This document shows positions 19,219-27,233 of a stretch of 27,233 nt of DNA, one piece after another (the stretch's first letter is position 1; every line of letters begins with the position of its first letter). The position numbers and the translations under genes are program-made. The notes beneath the pieces were generated by a model that was given only the letters and a program-made list of their open reading frames with translations, was not told where the DNA came from and made no database searches. The DNA comes from Nymphaea colorata (Eukaryota; Streptophyta; Magnoliopsida; Nymphaeales; Nymphaeaceae), in assembly GCF_008831285.2 (NCBI RefSeq), contig NW_022204523.1:1-27233 (forward strand), read 5' to 3'.

Positions 19219-19316
19219 AATGACAATGTCAGCTATGTTTATTTTGAGTGTCAGAGGTGTCAACGTCCAATGCTACAAAGATGGGTCATCAATGCACAAG
19301 TTGGAGTACAACATGG
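19219..19316 (+). other. Exon-like island with a CxxC motif
   Basis: It is preceded by a T-rich tract and ATATATGTAG, a good acceptor, and ends at ATGG|GTAATA, a plausible donor. The 98 bases stay open in the frame reading NDNVSYVYFECQRCQRPMLQ and then RWVINAQVGVQHG. It contains a C-x-x-C pair. I recognise no family and see no neighbouring exon. This is a candidate only, possibly a captured or leftover host exon. Confidence 0.3.
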
Positions 19317-19888
19317 GTAATAGTACTTTTAAGGCACTGAAAACAGACCTTGTAGTCTAGGGGGACAAGAAACTGGGTAGGAGCTTCTCCTTTCGTCCTG
19401 ATGGTCAATGAACTTTTGATGAGCTTTCTACTTGGTAAAGGCATTTGCGAATGAATTGGCTGGCAAAATGACTGAGAATACTGTTTTTCTACGTTGTTAA
19501 TGTCAGATAGAGCTGCTTCCTCTCCCGCAGCAGTGAGAACCAAGCCAGGTTCTTGGTCGAACCAGGTAAAATTCAAGGTTCCATTATAAGCCGAATTGCC
19601 TAAAGGCCTAGTTTATTATCCTCTAGTGTTTAATAGAAAGTTTCAACTAGCATAGTAACACATTGCAAGCACATAAATACCCTCATAAAAGTTAAAAAAT
19701 CTTTATACCTCACATAGTATCCAAGTACACTTTGTTTAAAAACGAGAATCTTAAAATTGTAAAGTTTGCATGAACCCTAAGAACCCAGCAAACTTGCACT
19801 CGTCACCCTATTTGTTAATGTTCTTTAAATATTAATTAGACTCATCTTAAAGATGCTTCAAGTCACTTTTACCCTATTCACACTGAAG
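19317..19888. other. Interval without recognised genes
   Basis: The minus-strand frame at 19289-19576 is 95 codons, with a mixed composition in its first part (PGLVLTAAGEEAALSDINN), but I cannot assign it. The rest is AT-rich. Confidence 0.35.
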
Positions 19889-20395
19889 GCAATAACAGCG
19901 AGATATGGGTCACATATTTGCAATGCTTCCACGATGCTATAATATGAAGTAGCTTCCTCAAACTTCCTATTGGTAGCAGAAAATAATTTTATAGATATGG
20001 CCATCGGCATGTTTATGGGATTGGCTTCATGCATTTTTGCATGCTTGAGAAGACCAAAGAAACAGTACTTCCCCTGATATAATGCTAAGCTTCCTTTAAC
20101 ATTGGTGGCTCAGTTACTAGGAAATAGAATGAAAATTTTCTACATTTATTTCGCCCTTAAAGGGAGAGAGGACTTCTATTTAACTAGAAGGGTCATTTTG
20201 GTCACTTTTAGTCCATAATACATCATCATTTGTTAGGGGCAATTGCAAATAATATGCTACAATGACACAATGCTCATATCATATAATTCCCATCCTCCTC
20301 ATTCAAGGGTTTTCTGTTGATAAAATTTGACTTCACTCTAAAACTTACCAGAATTATACATTTTTGTGCATTCGCCTTGTTGTGCATTATTTTTG
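19889..20395. repeat. Dispersed repeat unit B
   Basis: It carries GGGATTGGCTTCATGCATTT, CTTCCTTTAACATTGG, GACTTCTATTTAACTAG, AGTCCATAATACATC, CCCATCCTCCTCATTCAAGG and CCTTGTTGTGCAT, matching unit A at 12741-13190. Unit C follows directly, at a spacing of about 395 bases between equivalent points. Confidence 0.75.
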
Positions 20396-20715
20396 TACGG
20401 CTATGGGTTTGGCTTTATGCATTTTCGCACACTTGAAAAGATCAAAGATATAATTTTTTTAGTATAACACCAAGCCTCCTTTAACATTGGGTGGCTTCAA
20501 TTCCTGGGAAATAAAGTGAATTTTTTCCAAGTTCCACTTTTACCCCTTATGGGATAGGGGTCTTCTATTTAGTTAGCATGGTTTTTGTGGTCATTTCTAG
20601 TCCATAGCACACGGTCTCTTGCTAGAGGCCATTACATTTAACATTCTTCAATAATGCAATGACGCTCATAGCTGACAATTCTCATCCTCCTCATTCAAGG
20701 GTTTTTTTTAGATAA
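20396..20715. repeat. Dispersed repeat unit C
   Basis: Tandem with B. It has TATGGGTTTGGCTTTATGCA, CTCCTTTAACATTGGGTGGC, GGTCTTCTATTTAGTTAG, AGTCCATAGCACACG and CTCATCCTCCTCATTCAAGG. It is shorter than B, starting later and losing similarity after the final T-run. Confidence 0.7.
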
Positions 20716-20841
20716 AAATTACATATAAATTTTAGAAAATTTTATTTATTTTATATAAAAAAAATTTATATTTCAGCTCGTATTAAAATTTAGAAACTTT
20801 AATCTGCCTCCCTTCATGGAAAATTTGTAGCTCCGCCCCTG
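20716..20841 (-). mobile_element. Fragment of a CAGGGGCGGAGCTA-ended element
   Basis: On the minus strand it starts CAGGGGCGGAGCTACAAATT (20841 downward) and continues into a very AT-rich stretch. CAGGGGCGGAGC is typical of hAT-type ends in plants. The other end is not identified. It lies between repeat unit C and D2. Confidence 0.5.
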
Positions 20842-20848
20842 GTGGAAT

Positions 20849-22360
20849 GGCTTATTGGACATTATCAATAGAGCAATTCCCACCAATCAGATGATAGATG
20901 TTATTAGAATCAGCCTGAATCGGCTCCAATGGGCCGACACATCCCTTCCAATAAATGCTCTGCACACAAGGAGTCATTGCTGGGATCGAGCTCGAGTCGA
21001 GCTTTACAAGATCAGCAAAAGGTCAACTATAGAACAAAATAGAGAAATGGGCTTGACTTGAGCTGTACATGATGTGCAAAAGGTTGACTCAATAGACCAA
21101 ATCGGGGCTTAATTTGGGCTTGTTCAAGTTCCTTTACCAACTTTAATTAAAAAAAGAAGATAAGATAAATTAAAGAAAATAGAGTCAAATTCATGTAACT
21201 TGAACTCGACTCATTATAAGCTTGTGTTATCAAATCGAGCATAATTGAACAAGCTCGAGCCGAACTTGAGTTGGCTTGACTAATTGTACAGCCCTATCTA
21301 GTTCCAAAGAATTTCAGCACTACTCAACTATTTGGGGTCACGAAGTTAAGGGTTTGTGTCTGCTCAAAAAGAGAAGGAAACCATGAGCAAGTTATGTTCC
21401 AGCTTTTCCTGTTTCAAAAGAATATTTCTTTACTCGGCAACTGTGAGATGGCAAAGTGTATATACTTGTGTTTTTATGTTAGTATAAACAGTGAACGCAC
21501 TTATTTTTTCAAATAAATTGATAGGAAAATTTGAAAGTTTATCTAAAGATATGGGGATAAGAAGAAATAGAAAATGTTCGCACTGTTGTTTAAGAGTAAA
21601 CTTCTGCTAGTTACTAAGTAGGTTACGTATAATTATTAAGATGAAAAGACTAAAAGTAGTTTCCATATAAACAAATTGACAGCTCATTAATTTCCATTAT
21701 CAGCCACCATGACGACACCAAATAACATACATATGTGGTTCACTATATCCCAACTAGTTATGCCCTTTTATTAATGCTTAAAAGATTAAAATTGATGTTG
21801 CTTTACTTAATTATAGAATTATTAGGTAAGAAAACATAGTTGATCGTATATGTTTATTTAAAGGGTACTAAGTTTATATATATTTTAGTTTATCATGGTA
21901 CAACTGTGTGGTTTTTATAATAATGAAAGGTAGGTGTATTTTTGTGAGTTGTCAGATGCTTCCTGGTGGTACTAGGAATTCAACATTCTGGATCTCGGAC
22001 TTGGTCTGGTTGGACATCAACCCAACCCTTTGTTGACCTTACCAACGTCAAGAATCATCATCAATTTTGTCTTGCGAATCCACTTTGATTAGGTATCTAA
22101 GTGGATTTACTATGTTCAACTACCACATGACCTGATTTTAGAACCATTTTTGTTGCAGAAATTTGGAGCAAACAGGTTTAGATTGGTCATGCGCTTTCAT
22201 AAGTGAATGAGAACGGGAGTCCAATGTTCTAGTGGGATCCAATAAGGATGTGAATTGATACATATACATATGAATGTCGAATCTGAATTGGTTTCTAAAT
22301 TAGGATTGGATATAAAGACCAACCGACCTTATATGACGTATAAGATTGAAGAAAAATGGA
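20849..22360. repeat. Segmental duplication D2 (partner D1)
   Basis: Collinear with D1 from GGCT(T/G)(A/G)TTGG(A/G)CATTATCA to about GACGTATAAGATTGAAGAAA. It includes the TAGGGCTGTA-family element (about 20970-21302). It lacks the GC-rich insert of D1, having AGATTAAAATTGATGTTGCT… instead. Substitutions are frequent, and the copies look old. The left edge touches the CAGGGGCGGAGCTA fragment. The right edge lies about 210 bases from the kinase pseudogene. Confidence 0.88.
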
Positions 22361-22573
22361 ACCGCATTAGCCAATAAATGTCATATATGTTACCAAGTGG
22401 AAAAACTTTTACTGTTTTACTTGCATTTTGCTAAAAGAAAGTTTTTCTATCTGGGTGTTGGGAAACACAACAATAAGTCAGAAGCAAAAGCAGATCCCTT
22501 GTTTTCCAAATAAATGTAAAGGATTGGTTTATTTTTGTCATTCTTCCAAAGGGGAAGCCTTCCGACGTATCGT

Positions 22574-23977
22574 TTAAGGCCTGGCGACCACCTCCTTCAT
22601 GTCCATTTTCTCAGTCAGTGATTTCCTTGAACACGACAACCCTGTCTCCATGATCAAGACAAAAAGCTCATTTCGAACAGTTTCACTGTTATTTTGCTTC
22701 AGAAGATGGCCTTTGGCAACATAATCTGAAATCATTTCACAGTTATTTTGCTTCAGAAGATGACCATCGATGACATCTGAATTTGCAAGCGGAAACGGTT
22801 CAGCCACCCACTGCCTCAAAGTAAAGTCCCCATTAAAATGTTCATCGGTAGGCTTTCTTCTGGTAAACACCTCAAGCAGAAGAATCCCATAGCTGTAGAT
22901 GTCTGCTTTGGTTGACACCTTTCCAGCCATCCCGAATTCTAATTCATCCAATCAACAAGGTCAGACATGATCCCGGCAATATTAGTAGACAATGAACATT
23001 GTCGTTAATGAGACGGCTTCAAAAATAAAGAAAGCAGTGCAAAAAATTAGGACTAATTATTTTGTTTTGATTTATGGTGTACATGAAACTCTATTTTTTG
23101 TTTCCATGCATTTATAAGGAGGAAGTGAAATTTTACTAGGGAAAGAAACATATTCAAAAGGTAAACTTGCTGGCATTAGTTTAATGTGTGTGAATAATTA
23201 GGTTCAATATTCACTATTTTAGTTGGATTCAGGCTCATATTCAAATGCAAAATAGCATAGTCATCATCCCCATTAATTTCAATTATTAATCTGATTTTTC
23301 TCTTTTTCGTAATAAAATCCAGTTAATCAGTTGTCAACGGGTTAGTAATGTAAAATTAAAGCTTGATATTTGGAAATTATGGATGTTGATAGAACTTCTC
23401 TCCATGGTAAGCAGGACCAAGTAGTCTAAGTAGCAGTTCAAGCATGGAATTTATGATAGGACAAAGAGTTGGTACCTGGTGCAATGTATCCGGTGGTTCC
23501 AAGTGTACTTGTAAGAGTTGAAGATTTGTGACCAACTGGCATCTTTGCAATGCCAAAGCCACCAACATGTGCTGTCATGTTCTCATCTAGCAGCACATTA
23601 CTTGGCTTTAGATCACAATGATCTATAGTCTCCCAACAACCCTGGTGAAGATATTCTAGAGCACAAGCAACGTCAATCATGATATCCAATCTTTGGAAGA
23701 GATTCAAGTGATGGCTACCTGAATGTAGACAGGTTTCTAGGCTCCCAAGGGGCATGTATTGGAGAACTGAAGCCTTGAAATCTGCACTGAGCAAGATGTG
23801 ATGACTCTGAGAAGGTTTCAGTGTCTAATTTACAGCCACCGTTGTTCCATCCACCAAAATTCCTTTATACACTGAACAAAAGCTTCCACTGCCCAGAAAA
23901 TTTGCATTGCTGAAGTTGTTTGTCGCTTGAGATAACATTCTGTATGTAATCACTGGGAGGGTAATTCCACGAAATCT
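22574..23977 (-). pseudogene. LRR receptor-like kinase pseudogene, kinase domain with intron
   Basis: Minus strand. Exon 1 part (23977-23476): LPVITYRMLSQATNNF, a damaged glycine loop GSGSFCSVYKG (third Gly is Cys), VAVN where the catalytic VAVK Lys should be, TAG at 23827-23825, and a deletion removing helix C with its Glu. Then DFKASVLQYMPLGSLE, ALEYLHQGC, a non-RD catalytic loop HCDLKPSNVLLDE, and VGGFGIAK with DFG changed to GFG, ending GTTGYIAP. A phase-1 intron follows (23475-22939; GTACC donor, TTAG acceptor). Exon 2 (22938-22574): KVSTKADIYSYGILLLEVF, RKPTDEHF, LRQWVAEPFP, an in-frame 54-bp duplication, subdomain XI EKMDMKEVV (Arg to Lys), early TAA. The family is the Xa21/EFR-like receptor kinases. 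LRRs and the membrane segment are absent. It is certainly inactive as a kinase. Confidence 0.93.
22681..22788. repeat. 54-bp in-frame tandem duplication in the kinase exon
   Basis: TTTCAC(T/A)GTTATTTTGCTTC recurs at 22681 and 22735, an offset of 54 bases (18 codons). On the minus strand this doubles GHLLKQNN. The sister exon at 13.6 kb has a single copy (SHLLNESN). Confidence 0.88.
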
Positions 23978-24335
23978 TTAAACCTCATGATAATGTCTCT
24001 CCAACCCCCTCTTTCTATATTTGCACGTTTTTTTGAAAAAAAAAACATTAAAAACAAAAAAAAATGTTTTTAATTCATTTTAACGTGTTTCACTTTTTTC
24101 ACTTTTTCAGTTTTTTTCATGCCAAACAGTTTTTTTTTATTTTTATTTGTTGCAAAATCTATTATCTTGTGATGTTTGTGCTATTAGTTTCACACTTATT
24201 TTATTTTTCTCCCATTTTTAGTTTTTAAAATTTTTGAAAATTAATCTCACCATTTAAAACCCCGAGACATTATTTTGTAACTATTGTTTGAACTTCGAAG
24301 ATTAGACCATAATGAACGGTAGCTTTTACAAATCT
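23978..24335. other. AT-rich flank upstream of the kinase relic
   Basis: Where LRRs and the membrane segment should lie on the minus strand there are only A- and T-runs (24030-24250). The receptor part has been lost or replaced. Confidence 0.55.
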
Positions 24336-24620
24336 GAATATTCTCTTGACAGCTCCAAATCTGGTTCTAAAACTGAGCTCTAGATCAAAGACTAAGCCTT
24401 TGATCCAAAATCAGATCCAAATTCAAAGTTTTAGATCCAAAGTAGAACCTTAGATCTAGACCCAAATCCAAATCTAAGACCCAGATCTAAAATTCTGCCC
24501 TAGATCGAAAGAGATGTTTAAAAATTCATAATTAGACTCAAGAATTAAAATCGGGCCCAAAATAGGAAAATGGATTCAGAAATCACCCACAGGTCTAGAT
24601 TAGATAAGAAAAACTAATAA
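24336..24620. repeat. Degenerate GATCCAAAT-type repeat
   Basis: Many variants of AGATCCAAATC, TTAGATCTAGACCC and CTAGATC. No gene. It resembles the GAATCT family in style but uses a different word. Confidence 0.65.
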
Positions 24621-24965
24621 TCTAGACAAAAAAAATATTTGAGACTCAAATGTTTGAAATCAAAACCAAGAATCAATTCCCAACACATTCGCAAGCTCCC
24701 CCTCGCTTTTCAGTTTGACTCAGCTTCGTAAAATTCGAACCTGGATGTACAATCTTTATTTCAAGCCTAAGCACCTATCGAATCCATGATCCAACCTTTG
24801 ACATCGATCTGGGCCCTTCCCATTCAAGGAAACTAGATCCAGATTAAAACGAACCTGCAATCATAGAAAACAGAGCCAAACCCGTTTTATAAAAGGAATA
24901 TTTTACCTATTAAAAGAATACATATTTTTGTTGTTAAAATTTTATTTTTTTAGGGTGGGACCTAA
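24621..24965. other. Interval without recognisable genes
   Basis: AT-rich sequence of mixed composition. No frame or repeat I can name. Confidence 0.4.
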
Positions 24966-25190
24966 CTGGGGATGGCAGAGGGCAAAGGCCACCCTCAAGT
25001 TGCCCCCATGAGCCTAGTTTTGGCAGCACTTGTTGCACTGCCTAGAGCACTTGGTGCGCTACTAAGTGCTCTGGCGAAGGGTGCAGGGTGCTGTCTTGCA
25101 CTCTGGCTTAGGGTGCTCGGTGCTTTCAGGTGCTATGGTTGAGAGTGCACGGCCGCACCAAGTGCTCTGTCAACTCTCTCCAAAAGGTGT
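24966..25190. repeat. GC-rich GTGCTCT repeats with a 15-bp inverted pair
   Basis: An island of AAGTGCTCTGG, GGTGCTCGGTGCTTT, GAGTGCACGG and similar words. AGAGCACTTGGTGCG (25044-25058) and CGCACCAAGTGCTCT (25154-25168) are perfect inverted repeats about 95 bases apart. It contrasts sharply with the AT-rich DNA on both sides, so it may be an inserted element or its end. No coding frame recognised. Confidence 0.65.
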
Positions 25191-25582
25191 TTGCAGGACC
25201 AAGGGCTAATATCCACAAGTCAAAACCTATAAAAGAATCTAAAATAAAAATAATTCACAAAATAAAAAATTCATAAGAAATCTTGAGAAATTAAAACTCC
25301 TTCAAATGTTGAATTTTGGCTTCATTTCTTTTTATAAATACCCCCACATCTTGATCCTTGGTTATAAGCAACCTTTGAGGAACTCCTTGAGCCCTCTAAC
25401 TTAGGGCTTGGAATCTCTCTTCCTTCATCTATTCTTCTTTCACTCTTTCAACACTTATTTATCTTCAACCAGTGCAAAGGAGAGCACGTAGGAGACCCTT
25501 GGAAGCTTCTTCAATAAGTCAGAGTTCTCACTTTGGAAGTTTCATTGTTCCATAAAAGTAAAGGACTCATCTCTTCTTGAAC
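25191..25582. other. Spacer with LTR-like promoter features
   Basis: TTTTTATAAATACCCCCACA (25330-25349) is a good TATA-type sequence followed by a CT-rich stretch (25400-25450), as in LTR promoters. I could not define LTR ends, so this is a suggestion only. Confidence 0.3.
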
Positions 25583-27195
25583 TATACCATCTCGAGGCAT
25601 GTAGTTTCAATTTCTCCTGCTCTTCCCTTCATCAACTCCCCATGGCCATGTAAGAGAGTTCTTGAAATTTCTTATTCAGAGCCAAGAGCCACTCTAAAAT
25701 GCACTGGGAACATGAGCAATGTGATGCCAAGTCTTCTTTACTTGATCAACTCAAATAGGCATGATATGTTTTTTTCTTCTTCTATTGAATGTATGCATTC
25801 GTTGTATCTCTACGAATCGATAATGTGCATGTATGGCTAGTTGATTTTTCTTTTCATAGATGGATGAGAGCTTGTGGTGAGATTTTTATTTTTATATTGA
25901 TTTTTGAGGTTGGGTATTGTCAAACTCAGGAAAAACAAGATGTTAAACTGCATTTTCATATTATCACTATGATTAGTTTTGACATCTTTCAAATCCTCAT
26001 TCCCTTGATAAAATAACTATTAGTTGTCCTATTAGTAGTATTAAAAGAGTGATCCACCTTTAAAAGAGTGTCTTCCTATCAGGTTTGAAGCACCAAAAAG
26101 AGTGTCTCTCTCTCAACCCCAATGGTGGGAAGGGCATACATTTTGGCAATACATAAGAGTAAATGAAATATTTTCAATTTTGTCTATATATGTATGTGTG
26201 TACATATATCCTATTTTTTAAAAAATTTAAAAATAAGTCCTCCGTCCATGAACCCAAGTTGTTCTTCTCTTGCCTTCATAAAATATTGAAGTTGAAAATT
26301 TTCAAAATTATATCCTTAATCTTAATTTCTAAATAAAAATAAAAAGAGGGGTTAAAATATCACGTTATTATATCATTTTTCTTTCTTCTTTTATTCGCCC
26401 TTTCTCATGTTTCTTTTTTTTCTCTTAGAATCTTTATGTCTCTCTGATTATTCTCTTAAAATCAACCTTTGCTAATCTTCCTTTCTCTATTTCTTTTCTC
26501 TCCCTTAAAAATCTGGACATTTCTCTTGCTCTCATTTTTTCTTAAAATCTTTTGCTGTTCTAAAGTTTTTCTCTCTTCATTTCTTTTGTCTCCTTTCAAA
26601 ATCTTAATCTCTCTCTCCCTCTCGCGCGCATTTTTCTCTTAAACTCCCTTGCTCTTCTACTAGTTTTCTTCTCTCTTTAAAATATTTATCTCTCTCTCTC
26701 ACTCTCCCATTCATTTCTTTTGTCTCTTTTCAAAATCTTTATCTCTCTCTCCCTCTCGCGCGCATTTTTCTCTTAAACTCCCTTGCTCTTCTACTAGTTT
26801 TCTTCTCTCTTTTAAATATTTGTCTCTCTCTCTCACTCTCCATTTTTCTCTTAAAATCTCTTGCTCTTCTACTAGTTTTTCTTTAAAATCTCTTTCTTTT
26901 CTACTAGATTTTCGCTTTATTTCTTTTCACTCACTCATAAATCTTTATTTCTCTATTTTAATTTTCGCTTAAATTGCTCTTTTACTAGTTTTTTTTGTCT
27001 ATATTTTCTCTCTCTAAAATATCTTTATCTCACCCTCTCTAACTGTTCCGTTAAATGAAATATTTTCCTTTAAAAATATTTTCCTTCATTTGCTTTATAA
27101 AGTTTTAACTTTTTTTACCAAATACCACATGCCACATATAGGTTGAAGATAATGTTGGGTGAATATGAAGTGCATGGGGAATGAACATAGCCATA
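25583..27195. repeat. Pyrimidine-rich duplicated block P2 (partner P1)
   Basis: Collinear with 11405-12700, from ATACCATCTCGAGGCATGTAG to ATATAGGTTGAAGATAATGT. It includes an extra segment near 25695-25720 and 25945-25970 and a longer CT-rich minisatellite (26390-27050). The short frame around SPWPCKR(A/V)LE(V/I)SY is shared with P1, but differences do not favour synonymous sites clearly, so I do not call a gene. Confidence 0.85.
26578..26845. repeat. 134-bp tandem duplication inside P2
   Basis: CATTTCTTTTGTCTC recurs at 26578 and 26712. Both units contain CCCTCTCGCGCGCATTTTTC and CCCTTGCTCTTCTACTAGTT. They are nearly identical, so this is a later expansion than the P1/P2 split. P1 has no CGCGCGC. 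Confidence 0.88.
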
Positions 27196-27233
27196 AATTG
27201 TTACCCATGATAAAGGTTTCGGAATGGCCAAGC
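27196..27233. other. Unique tail of the window
   Basis: After the P2 similarity ends, this short stretch differs from the P1 flank. Nothing recognised. Confidence 0.4.

Noticed and set aside
1-27233. tRNA, rRNA, CRISPR array or bacterial-type operon
   Set aside because: No cloverleaf with conserved arms, no regular spacer-repeat array and no Shine-Dalgarno-spaced gene runs were seen. The content is plant nuclear.

Overview
This is nuclear DNA from a flowering plant. It is AT-rich and gene-poor, and it carries fragments of a plant LRR receptor-like kinase of the Xa21/EFR type, three copies of a plant-type DUF4283/zinc-knuckle retroelement protein, a Ty1/copia LTR with its primer-binding site, a small hAT-type MITE, and many degenerate repeats. 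I cannot name the species. I found no intact protein-coding gene, no tRNA or rRNA gene and no CRISPR array. Most open frames longer than 60 codons fall in repeats or run antisense to gene relics.

Layout. 1-0.18 kb: a plus-strand kinase exon-2 scrap with an in-frame stop. 0.18-1.1 kb: a degenerate GAATCT-type repeat followed by a TAGGGCTGTA-type element; the block up to about 890 recurs directly at 5.46-6.19 kb. 1.67-2.91 kb: two head-to-tail DUF4283 relics. 2.9-3.66 kb: a minus-strand copia leader, primer-binding site and 181-bp LTR. 3.6-4.75 kb: coding-like patches I cannot assign, including three 45-bp repeats. 5-11.3 kb: dispersed repeats, a duplicated copia-LTR-like segment (6.2-6.7 and 7.9-8.3 kb) and a 143-bp hAT-type MITE at 8.7 kb.

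11.4-12.7 kb: a pyrimidine-rich block (P1), adjoining a repeat unit (A, 12.74-13.19 kb). 13.58-13.94 kb, minus: an open but orphaned kinase exon 2. 15.5-17.3 kb: duplication block D1. 17.57-18.8 kb, minus: the longest DUF4283 relic. 19.9-20.7 kb: repeat units B and C, similar to A. 20.85-22.36 kb: D2, the partner of D1. 22.57-23.98 kb, minus: the best preserved kinase pseudogene, with a recognisable intron. 25.58-27.2 kb: P2, the partner of P1.

Interpretation. The window looks like a decaying receptor-kinase cluster, broken up by segmental duplication and transposon insertion. The retained kinase pieces belong to a non-RD kinase (HCD in place of HRD), the class that includes many plant immune receptors. 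All three pieces are truncated and carry disabling changes or have lost required parts, so no working pathway is encoded here. I did not find a convincing undescribed system. The points most worth checking are the kinase relics and their lesions, the paired duplications, and a few short exon-like islands.
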